Of a stretch of DNA of 64,000 bases, positions 1-9,513 are shown in pieces. The notes under the pieces are model-generated. The model worked only from the letters and a program-made list of their open reading frames with translations, had not been told where the DNA came from and ran no database searches. The stretch comes from Lysobacter sp. (lineage in GTDB: Bacteria; Pseudomonadota; Gammaproteobacteria; Xanthomonadales; Xanthomonadaceae), in contig WYBC01000038.1 of NCBI GenBank assembly GCA_011526085.1, forward strand, positions 372,001 through 436,000, read 5' to 3'. Numbering within the stretch: the stretch's first letter is position 1; each line of letters begins with the position of its first letter. The position numbers and the translations under genes are program-made.

Positions 1-279
1 GACTGGCTGTCGTCGCCCGCCGCGACGGAGGCGACGCCCGATCTCGAACCGCTGTTCGCGGCGCTCGCCGACACCACCCTCGCCGACGACGCGCGACTGC
101 CCGACACCGGCATCGGCCTGGAGCTCGAACGCTTCCTCTCGCCGGCCTTCATCCGCCACGAAAATTACGGCACCCGCGCCAGCTCCATCGTCCTCATCGC
201 CGACGATCACGCGCTGATCGTCGAACGCCGTTTCGGCCCCGGCGGCGCGTTCGAGGGCGAAACGCGGCTGGTGGTCTAG
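1..279 (+). CDS. NRDE/TANGO2 family protein, C-terminal end (partial)
   Basis: Open from the first base and ending in TAG, giving about 92 residues of the C-terminus; the start lies outside the window. The segment YGTRASSIVLI followed by an acidic stretch and a final FEGETRLV matches the C-terminal part of NRDE (TANGO2-like) proteins, where the YGTR(S/A)S motif is characteristic. Members are around 250 residues; their biochemical role is unsettled (heme handling or NTN-hydrolase-like activity has been proposed). Nothing in the visible part is truncated or odd. The call rests on the motif only. Confidence 0.7.
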   Translation, partial: DWLSSPAATEATPDLEPLFAALADTTLADDARLPDTGIGLELERFLSPAFIRHENYGTRASSIVLIADDHALIVERRFGPGGAFEGETRLVV

Positions 280-394
280 ACAGAGCGGTCGTCATCCCGA
301 AGCGCGCGGGCAATGCAGGAAGCACTTGCGCTTGCCGTGGCGTCCCGTCGTCACGGCGAGGGCCGGGACCCGGCTTCGCGAGCGGCGACCTCGT

Positions 395-1138
395 TCACTG
401 CGGACCAGCAAGGGCGATCGCATCGGCACCGGCCGGAAAGTGCAACTGGTCGGAAACGTCGTGGGCCGCGCGCCACACGGCTTCTGCCACGTCCTGCGGG
501 CAAGTGACGGCCTGCGGCTGCGCGAAGGCCGCGAAGATCGGCCGGGCGATATCCGCATAGGCCTCGGGAATCAGCCCCTGCATGCGCTCGGTACCGTTTT
601 CGGTGAAGCGCGTGGACGGGCCGTACCCCGGCTCGACGAGTTTCACGCGCACGCCGAACGCACCGAGTTCCAGCGCCAGCGAGCCGGAGAAGCCTTCCAC
701 CGCGGTCTTGCTGCCGGTGTAGGCGGCGGCGAACGGCATGCTCGCCAATGTCACGCTCGATGTGACATTCACGATCACGCCCGCTTGGCGCTCGCGCATC
801 TGCGGGATCACGGCCTGGCACATGGCCAGCGTGCCGAAGGTGTTGGTGTCGAACACTTCGCGGACGGTCGGCATTCCCGTCGCCTCGAACGCGCCGACCA
901 CGCCGATACCGGCGTTGTTGACCAGCACGTCGATGGGGCCGGCATCGCGCACGACCCGGGTGATGCTCTCCGGCAGGGTCACGTCGAGTGGCAGCACGCG
1001 GATGCGGTCGGACACGGGCAGGATGCCCGTACGGGGAGTACGCATGGTGGCGATCACGTTCCAGCCTTGCTGGTGGAAGTAGAGCGCAGTTTCCAGGCCG
1101 TAGCCCGAGGAGCAGCCGGTGATCAGGACGGTTTTCAT
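395..1138 (-). CDS. SDR family NAD(P)-dependent oxidoreductase
   Basis: A classical short-chain dehydrogenase of 247 residues. The Rossmann glycine motif TGCSSGYG is at residues 7-14, the structural NNAG at 74-77, and the catalytic Ser near 128 with Tyr140-x-x-x-Lys144 (YTGSK). The start chosen is the ATG opening MKTVLITG; an upstream in-frame extension lacks SDR character. It is divergently transcribed from an AraC-type regulator whose start is only about 95 bp away, a common arrangement in which the regulator controls the reductase. The substrate cannot be deduced from the sequence. Confidence 0.9.
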   Translation of the reverse strand: MKTVLITGCSSGYGLETALYFHQQGWNVIATMRTPRTGILPVSDRIRVLPLDVTLPESITRVVRDAGPIDVLVNNAGIGVVGAFEATGMPTVREVFDTNTFGTLAMCQAVIPQMRERQAGVIVNVTSSVTLASMPFAAAYTGSKTAVEGFSGSLALELGAFGVRVKLVEPGYGPSTRFTENGTERMQGLIPEAYADIARPIFAAFAQPQAVTCPQDVAEAVWRAAHDVSDQLHFPAGADAIALAGPQ

Positions 1139-1232
1139 GAGGGGATTCCAGATTGGGGTGGAGCCACTGTAGTCAGTCGAAGCAGGACGATCTATGCTCA
1201 AAGATCCACGAAATGTTGGTGAGCGTCCTGAA

Positions 1233-2153
1233 ATGGTCGATCCCCTGTCCGAAGTCATTTCCCTGCTGCGACCGGCCGACGTGCGGGCAAAGACCATCAG
1301 CGGCGCCGGGCGCTGGGGCGTGCGCTACGCCGCCTACGGGCATCCAAGCTTCTGCGTCGTGACCGACGGCGCCTGCATGCTGCAGATCGAAGACGCCGCG
1401 CCACTGCGACTGGAAGCGGGCGACTTCGTCTTCCTGCCCGCCACGCCTGCCTTCGTGTTGACCGGATTCGAAGCCGTCGAGCCCGAGCCGATCGATCCGG
1501 CCATCGCCGCAGGCCAGATGGATGCGGTCCATCATGGAACGAGGGAAGGCGCGCCCGACGTGCGACTGCTGGGCGGCTACTTCCTGTTCGACTCGCCCGA
1601 CACGGCGCTGCTGGTCGACTTCCTGCCCAAGCGCATCCATGTCCGTGGCGCGCAGCGCCTGTCCGTGCTGGTGGGTCTGGTACGGGACGAGACTTCGCAA
1701 AGCCTGCCAGGGCGCGAGCTGATCCTGGCGCGCCTCGTCGAAGTCCTGCTGATCGAAGCATTGCGCGCCGCACCTGGCGACGACGCGCCGGCGGGATTGC
1801 TGCGCGGACTTGCCGACCCGCGGCTGGCCGCGTCGATCCGCGAAATGCATCGCGAGCCGGCGCGCCTCTGGACGGTGGAACAATTGGCGAGAACCGCAGC
1901 GCTCTCGCGATCGGCCTACTTCCAGCGTTTCACGCGTGCGGTTGGACTGCCGCCGATGGAATACCTGCTCGCCTGGCGGATGGCCCTCGCCAAGGACCTG
2001 CTGAGCCGCCAGCGCATGCGCATGGAACAGGTCGCCGAACGCGTCGGCTATGCCTCCGCGAGCACTTTCAGCACCGCGTTCGCACGCCATGTCGGCCTGC
2101 CGCCCAAAACGTACGCCCGGGCGCGGATGCAGGACCGCGGGCTGGATCATTGA
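1233..2153 (+). CDS. AraC family transcriptional regulator with N-terminal cupin domain
   Basis: About 306 residues. The N-terminal two thirds look like the AraC cupin_6 sensor domain (Trp-Gly-Val-Arg followed by a beta-rich region with LEAGDFVFLP), and the C-terminal 100 residues form the double helix-turn-helix typical of AraC proteins (WTVEQLARTAALSRSAYFQRF, then VAERVGYASASTFSTAFARH). The internal ATG opening MVDPLSEVI was preferred over an upstream in-frame start because homologues of this type begin at this point. It lies divergent to the SDR gene, its likely target; the effector is unknown. Confidence 0.88.
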   Translation: MVDPLSEVISLLRPADVRAKTISGAGRWGVRYAAYGHPSFCVVTDGACMLQIEDAAPLRLEAGDFVFLPATPAFVLTGFEAVEPEPIDPAIAAGQMDAVHHGTREGAPDVRLLGGYFLFDSPDTALLVDFLPKRIHVRGAQRLSVLVGLVRDETSQSLPGRELILARLVEVLLIEALRAAPGDDAPAGLLRGLADPRLAASIREMHREPARLWTVEQLARTAALSRSAYFQRFTRAVGLPPMEYLLAWRMALAKDLLSRQRMRMEQVAERVGYASASTFSTAFARHVGLPPKTYARARMQDRGLDH

Positions 2154-2320
2154 CCCCGCATCATCGTGATGCCGAAACCGGGTGCGGTGCCCCGGCCCGC
2201 GAAAAACCGATGTCCGCTTCTGCCGATGGGGACACGGGCGGTGCCGACGAGGAGCGAAGGCGCCTCGCCTGGTCGATCATTCCGTCATGCCTGCGGAAAA
2301 TGATGCGAAATCAGAAACGA

Positions 2321-2346
2321 CGAAGGGCGCCTCGCGGCGCCCTTCG
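2321..2346 (-). terminator. Rho-independent terminator after metK
   Basis: A perfect 11-bp stem (CGAAGGGCGCC with its complement) closed by a TCGC loop lies 28 bp beyond the metK stop; on the minus strand it is followed by a moderately T-rich tract (TTTCTGATTT). Confidence 0.75.
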
Positions 2347-2373
2347 TGCGTTGCAGCTTGGAACGACGCAGGC

Positions 2374-3600
2374 TTACTTCAGGCCCGAGGCCTTGCGCAG
2401 GTCGTCGGCCTTGTCGGTCTTTTCCCACGAGAAGGCGGTGGCCTTCACGGTCTTGCCTTCGCCGTCGACGTACGAGACTTCCTTCGGCTTGCGGCCGAAG
2501 TGGCCGTAGGCGGCGGTGGCCTGGTACACCGGGTGGATCAGGTCGAGCATCTTCACGATGCCGTACGGGCGCAGGTCGAAGTGCGCGCGGATCAGCTTCT
2601 CGATCTTCTCGTCCGGGATCTTGCCGGTGCCGAAGGTGGTGACCGAGATGCTGGTGGGTTCGGCCACGCCGATGGCGTAGCTGACCTGCACTTCGCACTT
2701 GTCGGCCAGGCCGGCGGCGACGATGTTCTTGGCCACGTAGCGCGCGGCGTAGGCGGCGGAACGGTCGACCTTCGACGGATCCTTGCCCGAGAACGCGCCG
2801 CCGCCGTGGCGGGCCATGCCGCCGTAGCTGTCGACGATGATCTTGCGGCCGGTCAGGCCGCAGTCGCCCACCGGGCCGCCGATCACGAAGATGCCGGTCG
2901 GGTTGATGTGCACCTTGTTCTTCGGCAGCTTCTCGAGCCACTTCTTCGGCAGCACCGGCTTCAGGATGGCCTCGTACACGCCTTCGACCAGATCCTTGTG
3001 CTTGATGCCCGGGTCGTGCTGGGTGGACAGCACCACGGCGTCGAGGCCGACGATGGCGTTGCCGTCGTAGCGCAGGGTGACCTGCGACTTGGCGTCCGGG
3101 CGCAGCCACTTGAGCTTGCCGTTCTTGCGCACCTTGGCCTGCTGCTCGACCAGGCGGTGCGAGTAGTAGATCGGCGCCGGCATGTATTCCGGGGCTTCGT
3201 TGCAGGCGTAGCCGAACATCAGGCCCTGGTCGCCCGCGCCCTGTTCTTCCGGCTTCTTCGCCTTCTTGCTGGTGCCGTCCACGCCGGCGGCGATGTCCGG
3301 CGACTGCTTGCCGAGCATGTTGATGATGGCGCAGGTGTGGCCGTCGAAGCCGACGTTGGAGTTGTCGTAACCGATGTCGTTGATGACCTTGCGGGCCAGC
3401 GATTCGATGTCGACCCAGGCGCTGGTGGTGACTTCGCCGGCGACGATCGCGGCGCCCGTCTTCACCAGGGTTTCGCAGGCCACGCGCGCGCGCTTGTCCT
3501 GGGCCAGGATGGCGTCGAGCACGGCGTCGGAAATCTGGTCCGCGATCTTGTCCGGATGGCCTTCGGACACCGATTCGGAAGTGAAGAGGTAGCTGGACAT
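2374..3600 (-). CDS. metK: S-adenosylmethionine synthase
   Basis: Methionine adenosyltransferase, forming SAM from methionine and ATP in the cytoplasm. The protein is 408 residues, slightly longer than E. coli MetK (384). It begins [21 protein letters not shown] with the family signature, has the P-loop-like [19 protein letters not shown] near residue 270, and a GMARHGGG motif just before it. The ATG is followed immediately by the conserved N-terminus and preceded by AGGAAG, so the start is secure. The gene is monocistronic, ended by a strong hairpin. SAM made here supplies SpeD and the methyltransferases seen elsewhere in the window. Confidence 0.98.
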   Translation of the reverse strand: MSSYLFTSESVSEGHPDKIADQISDAVLDAILAQDKRARVACETLVKTGAAIVAGEVTTSAWVDIESLARKVINDIGYDNSNVGFDGHTCAIINMLGKQSPDIAAGVDGTSKKAKKPEEQGAGDQGLMFGYACNEAPEYMPAPIYYSHRLVEQQAKVRKNGKLKWLRPDAKSQVTLRYDGNAIVGLDAVVLSTQHDPGIKHKDLVEGVYEAILKPVLPKKWLEKLPKNKVHINPTGIFVIGGPVGDCGLTGRKIIVDSYGGMARHGGGAFSGKDPSKVDRSAAYAARYVAKNIVAAGLADKCEVQVSYAIGVAEPTSISVTTFGTGKIPDEKIEKLIRAHFDLRPYGIVKMLDLIHPVYQATAAYGHFGRKPKEVSYVDGEGKTVKATAFSWEKTDKADDLRKASGLK

Positions 3601-3632
3601 CGACAGGGCTTCCTTTGAAGATGTTGAGTGGA

Positions 3633-3654
3633 TTCATCCCTTGATCGGGATGAA
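3633..3654 (-). promoter_or_regulatory. Hairpin in the metK 5' leader
   Basis: An 8-bp perfect inverted repeat (TTCATCCC / GGGATGAA) with a 6-nt loop sits 33-54 nt upstream of the metK ATG on the transcribed strand. It could be part of a leader control structure, but no known SAM riboswitch consensus was recognised. Confidence 0.25.
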
Positions 3655-3806
3655 AAGATGGGCGCGCATCATACACCCCCCGCCCGACCGCTGCATGACC
3701 GCGGGTCGGGCCGGGGCAGTGTCACGCAATCGACGTACGGGCGCCATCCGGCTGTCGCCGGGCCGGGGCAGGCTGGCGGCCATCGCGGCCGACGCCTCCC
3801 ACGCCC

Positions 3807-5582
3807 ATGCAGCCTCTCGAACGACAGTTACAGACCCGTTACCCGCAGTGGTTTTCCGGCCGCCGGGCCGGATTGACCCGGACCGTCCTGCGTGGCCTGG
3901 GCCGCTGGTCGCGGTTCGACGAGATCACCGCGTTCCTGGCCCGGATCCCGGATGCCCGGGACTTCGCCTTCGTCGATGCCGCGCTGGATTTCCTGCAGGC
4001 CGACTGCCGGATGGACGTCGCGGATCTGGCGGCGATCCCCGCCAGAGGCCGCCTGCTGGTGGTGGCCAACCACCCGTCCGGGGCGCTGGACGCGCTGGCG
4101 CTGCTGGCGGCGCTCGGCCGGGTGCGGCGCGACGTGAAGATCGTCGCCAACGACGTGCTGACGGCGCTGGAACCGCTGTCGGGCCTGCTGCTGCCGGTGC
4201 GGATCCTGGGCGGGCGGCCGGACGCCGACAGCCTGCGCGCCATCGAGGACGCGCTGGAGGCGGACCAGTGCGTGGTGGTGTTCCCGGCAGGCGAGGTGTC
4301 GCGACTCGGGTTCGGCGGCGTGCGCGACCGGCGCTGGCGCCACGGCTTCCTGCGGTTCGCCCGCCGCTGCGCGGCGCCGGTGCTGCCGGTGCGGATCGAA
4401 GCGCGCAATTCGATGCTGTTCTACGGCGCGTCGGCGCTGTACAAGCCGGCCGGCACCGCGCTGCTGGCGCGCGAGATGTTCGCCCGTCGCGGCCGGCCGC
4501 TGCGTCTGCACGTCGGCCAGCCGATCCGGATCGATCCGTCGCGGCCGCCGCTGCAGAGCCTGCGCGAAGTACGCCGCGCGCTGTATGCGCTGGGCCGTCG
4601 CGCGCCTGCGCGCGGACCGGAGCCGGTGGCGCCGCCGGTCGACCGCGCCGCGCTGGCGCGGGCGATGGCGCGGACCGAACTGCTGGGCCGCACCGGGGAC
4701 GGCAAGGAGATCCGGCTCGCCGACCGCCTCGATCCCGATGCGCCGCTGCTGCTGGAGATCGGGCGGCTGCGCGAGGAGACGTTCCGCGCGGTGGGCGAGG
4801 GCAGCGGCCGCAGCCGCGATCTCGACGACTACGATCCGCATTACCAGCACATCCTGGTCTGGGACGCGGCGGCCGGGAACATCGCCGGCGCCTATCGGGT
4901 CGCGCGCGGCGCGTCGATGCTCGCGCGTCGCGGCCTCGCCGGGCTCTACACCGCATCGTTGTTCCGTTACGCCGACGAGGCCTTGCCGCGGTTGGCGCAG
5001 GGCCTGGAACTCGGCCGCAGTTTCGTGGCCCAGGCGTACTGGGGCAGCCGCAGCCTCGACTATCTGTGGCAGGGCATCGGTGCTTATCTGCGCCGGTATC
5101 CGCAGATCCGCTATCTGTTCGGCGCGGTCTCGATCAGCGCCGCGCTGCCGCAGCCCGCGCGCGAGCATCTGGTCGCGTACTACCAGCGCTATTACGGCTG
5201 CGGGGATGCGGTCGCCGAGTCGCTGCGGCCGTTCCGCTATTTCGCCGCGCCGCCGAGCTACGGCGACATGAGCGCCGCGACCGCGTTCGACGTGCTCAAG
5301 GCCAATCTCGCCGCGCACGGCGCCGCGGTGCCGGTGCTGTACAAGCAGTACACCGAACTGTGCGAACCCGGCGGTGCGCGGTTCCTCGCCTTCGGCGTCG
5401 ATCCGGCCTTCAGCGACAGCATCGACGGTCTGATCGAGGTCGATCTGCGGACGATCCTGCCGAAGAAGCGCCAGCGCTATCTGCAGCCGCGCGATCTGCA
5501 GCGGCACGATTCGCAACGGCACGACTCGCAGCCGCGCGATGTCGCGCGCGGCGACGCGGACGCCTGCGGCATCGCCGCATGA
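3807..5582 (+). CDS. Bifunctional acyltransferase, OlsF-like (PlsC-type N-terminus fused to OlsB/GNAT-type C-terminus)
   Basis: About 591 residues. The N-terminal half (to about residue 270) is a PlsC-like lysophospholipid acyltransferase with NHPSGALD (H-x5-D, the spacing of the hemolysin/OlsF-type branch) near residue 90 and FPAGEVSR near 160. The C-terminal half (about 300-540) resembles OlsB-type N-acyltransferases (EIGRLREETFRAVGEG, then YRVARG and ELGRSFV). This is the domain order of OlsF, which makes ornithine lipids by N- and then O-acylation. The last 30 residues are a low-complexity tail of repeated QRHDSQ-like units. The ATG opening MQPLERQLQ is taken as start; longer frames upstream are not conserved in character. 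Function as an ornithine-lipid synthase is inference from architecture. Confidence 0.75.
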   Translation: MQPLERQLQTRYPQWFSGRRAGLTRTVLRGLGRWSRFDEITAFLARIPDARDFAFVDAALDFLQADCRMDVADLAAIPARGRLLVVANHPSGALDALALLAALGRVRRDVKIVANDVLTALEPLSGLLLPVRILGGRPDADSLRAIEDALEADQCVVVFPAGEVSRLGFGGVRDRRWRHGFLRFARRCAAPVLPVRIEARNSMLFYGASALYKPAGTALLAREMFARRGRPLRLHVGQPIRIDPSRPPLQSLREVRRALYALGRRAPARGPEPVAPPVDRAALARAMARTELLGRTGDGKEIRLADRLDPDAPLLLEIGRLREETFRAVGEGSGRSRDLDDYDPHYQHILVWDAAAGNIAGAYRVARGASMLARRGLAGLYTASLFRYADEALPRLAQGLELGRSFVAQAYWGSRSLDYLWQGIGAYLRRYPQIRYLFGAVSISAALPQPAREHLVAYYQRYYGCGDAVAESLRPFRYFAAPPSYGDMSAATAFDVLKANLAAHGAAVPVLYKQYTELCEPGGARFLAFGVDPAFSDSIDGLIEVDLRTILPKKRQRYLQPRDLQRHDSQRHDSQPRDVARGDADACGIAA

Positions 5583-5710
5583 GGGATGCCGCGCGTCAGG
5601 TGCTTGCGCGCGGAGCGCCGGAGTGGGTTACATTCGCGACTGGATGACCGGCGTGCCCTGCAGGTGCGGGTCGCGGGTCCGTTGCATGGATCAGCCACGA
5701 GGCACAGGGA

Positions 5711-7726
5711 ATGCGTGGAAGGGGACAGGGGAAGCGTGCGCCGTCGGCGCGCGGGGTTGCGGCGTCGTTCGCGGGACGGCTCGGATGGCGCGTGTGGCCG
5801 CTCGCGCTGAGCGTGGGCCTCGCGCCGCTTGCGGCCGCCATCGCCGATGACGCAGTGGACGCACCCGGGCGGGCGCGTCCGGTGCAGGTGCTCGACGAAG
5901 AACGCATCACGGCCAGCGCACTGCCGACGACGGCCGCCGCGGCCACCCAGCACGTGACCGTGTTGCGCCGCACCGAACTCGACGCGATGCGCGGGCAGAG
6001 CCTGTCGGAGATCCTGTCGCGACAGGCCGGCGTGGTGATCGATCGCGGCCCGCGCAGCGGCGGCTACGGTGCGCTGTATCTGCGCGGCGCCGATCCCAGC
6101 CATGTGGTGGTGCTGATCGATCACGTGCGCCAGAACGATCCGCTGTCCTCGCGGGGCAGCGCGGTGGACCTCAACACCCTGTCGACCGACGACATCGAGC
6201 GGATCGAGATCGTGCGCGGCAACGCCAGCGTCGCCAATGTCGAGGCGATGGCCGGGTTGATCCATATCTTCACCCGGCGCGCGGCGGCCGGTGCCGGCGC
6301 GGGCGCCAGCATCGGCGGCGACGGCCTGCGCGGCGGCCAGGCCGCATGGTCCGGCGACGGTTGGCGGATCGGCGCGACGCAACGCGAGGACGGCGACGGC
6401 AGCGATGGCTTCCATCGCAGCCGCGCCGCGAACGCCGGCTGGGAGCACGACTTCGGCGAGGCCGCGAGCCTGCGCGCCGCACTGCGCGCCAGCGACAGCG
6501 AGAATCGCGGTTTCGCCGACGACAGCGGCGGCGCGCGCTACGCCGTGCTGCGGGCGCTGGACGTGCGCCGCAGCGAAACCCGGCAGCTCTCGCTGCGCGG
6601 CGAGTTCCGGCCCGCGGCGGGCCGGCTTGAGGGAAGTGTGTTCGAAGTGCAGCTGGCGACGCTGTCGCGCGATGGCGACGAGGCCACGCCGGGCGTCGCG
6701 CCGGGGCTGCGCGATCCCTTCGGCCTGCCGGCGCTGACCGCGCGCACCGACTACCGTCGCGACGAACTGCACGCGGCGTGGCGGATGCCGCTGGGCGAGG
6801 CCTGGCTGCTCGGCGCGGGCGTGCAGCAACAGCGCGAACGCGGACGTTTCGACAGCCTGATCGACTTCGGTTTCTTCGCGCTGCCGGCGGAATTCGAACT
6901 GCGCCGCCGCACCGACAGCGCGTTCGCGGAGCTGCGCTGGCAGCGCGGCGACTGGACCGTGCAGGGCGGCCTGCGCCATGAACGCACGCACGACGACGGC
7001 CGCGACGACGCGCGCGGCGCCACCCATCCGATGCTGTCGCTGCAGCATGCGCTGGGCGAAGGGCGCGGGCAGTGGGGCGTGTCGGTGGCGCGTTCGTCCA
7101 AGGCACCGAGTTTCTACGCCCTGGGTCATCCGCTGGTGGGCAATGCGGGCCTGCGCGCCGAGCGCGCGCTGCATCGCGAGATCTACTACGCGAACGATGC
7201 GGCTTCGGCCTGGCCGACGCGCATCACCCTGTTCAGCGCGCGCTATCGCGATCTGGTCGATTTCGATGCCGGCCCGCCGCCGCAGCTGGTGAATCGCGCG
7301 CGGATCGAGGCCGACGGGCTGGAGTGGCGCGGCGGGCATCGTTTCGGCAACGACTGGCGGCTGCAGCTCGATGGCACCTGGATGCGGGTGCGCGATCCCG
7401 ATGGCGGCGTCGAACTGCGCCATCGTCCGCGGGTGCAGTTCGGCGCGCAGTTGGCCGTGCCGCTGGGCGAACGCCGCGAACTGTCGCTGATGCTGCGCCA
7501 TCTCGGTCGTCGCTTCGATTCCTCGATTCCCACCGGCGACCGCTGGCTGCGCGCGACGACCACGCTGGATCTCGGCCTGCGCCAGCGCTGGGGCCCGGTG
7601 CAGTGGCTGCTGTCGGTCGACAATCTCGCCGATGCGCGCGGCGAGGAGGTGATCGGCATCGACACCCCCGGACGCCGCGTCCGGCTTTCGCTGCAGTGGG
7701 ACATGCAGTCAGGCGGCATGCCGTGA
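5711..7726 (+). CDS. TonB-dependent outer-membrane receptor, BtuB-like
   Basis: About 671 residues with an N-terminal signal sequence (hydrophobic WPLALSVGLAPLAAA, cut likely near residue 45). A plug domain follows (LSEILSRQAGVVIDRGPRSGGYGALYLRGADPSHVVVLIDHV, with IERIEIVRG near residue 160), then a long beta-barrel region ending in the outer-membrane C-terminal strand. The plug resembles BtuB/CirA-type receptors. It is smaller than siderophore receptors and carries no TonB-box that can be named with certainty. No cobalamin riboswitch was found upstream, so the ligand is open. Its stop overlaps the GTG start of the next gene (GTGA), so it heads a co-directional run of nine genes. Confidence 0.85.
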   Translation: MRGRGQGKRAPSARGVAASFAGRLGWRVWPLALSVGLAPLAAAIADDAVDAPGRARPVQVLDEERITASALPTTAAAATQHVTVLRRTELDAMRGQSLSEILSRQAGVVIDRGPRSGGYGALYLRGADPSHVVVLIDHVRQNDPLSSRGSAVDLNTLSTDDIERIEIVRGNASVANVEAMAGLIHIFTRRAAAGAGAGASIGGDGLRGGQAAWSGDGWRIGATQREDGDGSDGFHRSRAANAGWEHDFGEAASLRAALRASDSENRGFADDSGGARYAVLRALDVRRSETRQLSLRGEFRPAAGRLEGSVFEVQLATLSRDGDEATPGVAPGLRDPFGLPALTARTDYRRDELHAAWRMPLGEAWLLGAGVQQQRERGRFDSLIDFGFFALPAEFELRRRTDSAFAELRWQRGDWTVQGGLRHERTHDDGRDDARGATHPMLSLQHALGEGRGQWGVSVARSSKAPSFYALGHPLVGNAGLRAERALHREIYYANDAASAWPTRITLFSARYRDLVDFDAGPPPQLVNRARIEADGLEWRGGHRFGNDWRLQLDGTWMRVRDPDGGVELRHRPRVQFGAQLAVPLGERRELSLMLRHLGRRFDSSIPTGDRWLRATTTLDLGLRQRWGPVQWLLSVDNLADARGEEVIGIDTPGRRVRLSLQWDMQSGGMP

Positions 7727-8442
7727 ATCGTTCCGCGCCGCTGCCGCCGACCGGTCGTGCGGAGTGGGCGCGGATGACGGTGGTGCTGGTCGTGTTGCTG
7801 GTGTGCGTGCTGGTGCCGTTCGCGCTGTGGGGCGATGCGCTGGAGCGCGCCGCGCCGCTGTGGCTGCGCGCGCAGGATGCGCGCGCCTGGCTGGCGGCGT
7901 TCGGCGTCGCGCTGCTGGTGGTGGATGTCCTGCTGCCGGTGCCCAGCAGTCTGGTCGCGGTGATGCTCTGCGTCGCGCTGGGTCCGCTGTGGGGCGGCGT
8001 GTGCGTGGCCGCGGGCGCCTGGCTCTCGTTCGTCGTCGGCTATGGTCTGGGCCGGCTGGTGCCCGAATCGCGGCTGCGGCGTTGGGTCGGACCCGCGCTG
8101 TGGGACCGACTGCGCGATCGCGCGTCGGATCGCGCGCTGTGGTGGATCACGGTCGCGCGGCCGTTGCCGGTGCTGGCCGAAATCAGCGCGCTGCTCGCCG
8201 GCGTGTGGCGGGTGCCGCCGCTGCGCGCGTTCGCCCATGCCGCCGCCGCGGCCGGCGTGCTCGGCGCGCTGTACGGCGCCAGCGTCCGGATCGGGCGCGA
8301 CGCCCCGCACATCGCCGCGACCGTCCTCCCCCTGCTGCTGTTGCCGGCGATCACCTGGTGGCTGCATCGCATCGTCGTGCGCCGGCTGTTGTCGCCGGCG
8401 CGGCCCGATACCCCTCTTTCCACCGATCAGGAGGCGCCATGA
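7723..8442 (+). CDS. TVP38/TMEM64 (DedA-like) family inner-membrane protein
   Basis: About 239 residues starting at a GTG that overlaps the receptor stop codon (GTGA). It has five to six hydrophobic segments, with the family-type central region LLPVPSSLVAVMLCVALGPLWGG and a later ARPLPVLAEISALLAGV motif. TVP38/DedA proteins act in the inner membrane in lipid or proton-linked transport, but precise functions are mostly unknown. Translational coupling at both ends (GTGA with the receptor, ATGA with the following gene) suggests that the three products are made together. Confidence 0.82.
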   Translation: MNRSAPLPPTGRAEWARMTVVLVVLLVCVLVPFALWGDALERAAPLWLRAQDARAWLAAFGVALLVVDVLLPVPSSLVAVMLCVALGPLWGGVCVAAGAWLSFVVGYGLGRLVPESRLRRWVGPALWDRLRDRASDRALWWITVARPLPVLAEISALLAGVWRVPPLRAFAHAAAAAGVLGALYGASVRIGRDAPHIAATVLPLLLLPAITWWLHRIVVRRLLSPARPDTPLSTDQEAP

Positions 8443-9446
8443 CCATCCCGCATCGCTCGTCGTCGTTCCATGCGTTCGTCCGCATCGCCGTCGCGTCGCT
8501 CGTCGTCTGGGCCTGCGGCTGCGCCAGCGCCGCGGAAGGCGTGCGCGAAACGCCCGCCGAACGCCACGTCTATTACACCGGCGGCGTCCACAACGATCTC
8601 GGATGCCTGCCGCCGGAGCGCTGCATCTACACGCGCAAACCCGGCGAACCGACCGATCCGCTGTATCCGAAGTGGTGGGTCAGCACCTGGACGATGTACC
8701 GGGTGTTCGCGAACTACGACACCTATCCGCCGCCGTACGCGTCGCCGCCGGCGGGGCTGACGCCCGCGGACTATCAGGTGTCGTACGGCGCGAGCTATTA
8801 CGATTCGACCTACGTGCCGAAGGATCGCGACGGCGAAGGCGCGATGATGGAGTACTACGACAAGTACTGTCTGCCGATCTTCCCGTCGGCGAACAACTTC
8901 AGCTGCGCCTTCGTCTCGCTGGGCAACAAGGCCTACTTCCTGCGCTACGCCGACCGCCCGGCGGGCACGCCGGAGTGCTGCAAGTTCTCGCCGAGGAACC
9001 ATCCGCCGGGGCGCGATTTCATCAAGCATCTGCCCTACGACGCCGCGCGCAGCGCGCATCTGGGCGGCGCGATCCAGGCCTACGCGCGCGAGGTCGGCCC
9101 GCAGAAGATCCTCTTCGGTTACGCCTTCTGGCGCACACCGACGTCCGACGATCCGGTCGATCCCGCCTCGGTGCCGTATCGCCATCCGCAGTCGTTCTAT
9201 TTCTCCGGCTCGCCGACCGATCCGCCGGATGCGCCGATCGTCAGCCAGAACTACGACAGCTTCCGCGAGCAGCGCCCGGATCCGCGCCACACCTGGGACC
9301 AGGTCGCGCAGATGTGCCCGGCCGAGCCGGAGTGGTGCTGCCTGTTCGAAGGCGATTGCCCCGACAAACAGCGTGGCGCGAAGGGGCTGACGGACACGCC
9401 CCCGGGCGCGAGCTGGTCGGACATGAACCCCGACGTGCGCCGCTGA
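8439..9446 (+). CDS. Cys-rich exported protein of unknown function
   Basis: About 335 residues, with no family recognised. The start ATG overlaps the previous stop (ATGA) and is preceded by GGAGG. An N-terminal signal of about 30 residues ends in VVWACGCASAAE, which could be a weak lipobox (Cys at about 27) or a signal-peptidase I site. The mature part contains about ten cysteines, several in a C-terminal cluster (MCPAEPEWCCLFEGDCPDK), and many Tyr, Pro and Trp residues. It is therefore probably a disulfide-bonded periplasmic or surface protein. Its place directly before the VioB-like genes suggests a linked role. Only the coding status and export are well supported. Confidence 0.7.
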   Translation: MTIPHRSSSFHAFVRIAVASLVVWACGCASAAEGVRETPAERHVYYTGGVHNDLGCLPPERCIYTRKPGEPTDPLYPKWWVSTWTMYRVFANYDTYPPPYASPPAGLTPADYQVSYGASYYDSTYVPKDRDGEGAMMEYYDKYCLPIFPSANNFSCAFVSLGNKAYFLRYADRPAGTPECCKFSPRNHPPGRDFIKHLPYDAARSAHLGGAIQAYAREVGPQKILFGYAFWRTPTSDDPVDPASVPYRHPQSFYFSGSPTDPPDAPIVSQNYDSFREQRPDPRHTWDQVAQMCPAEPEWCCLFEGDCPDKQRGAKGLTDTPPGASWSDMNPDVRR

Positions 9447-9513
9447 GGCGGATGGCGCCGGTCCCGCACGGCAACGCGACGCAGGCACGAAAACAGGCAA
9501 CAGGAGGTTTCCG

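Noticed and set aside
3601-3806. Known SAM riboswitch upstream of metK
   Set aside because: Only a simple 8-bp hairpin is present; the SAM-I, SAM-II and SAM/SAH consensus blocks were not recognised.
5583-5710. Cobalamin riboswitch before the BtuB-like receptor
   Set aside because: The 128-bp gap lacks the conserved B12-box and core sequence and is too short for a full element.
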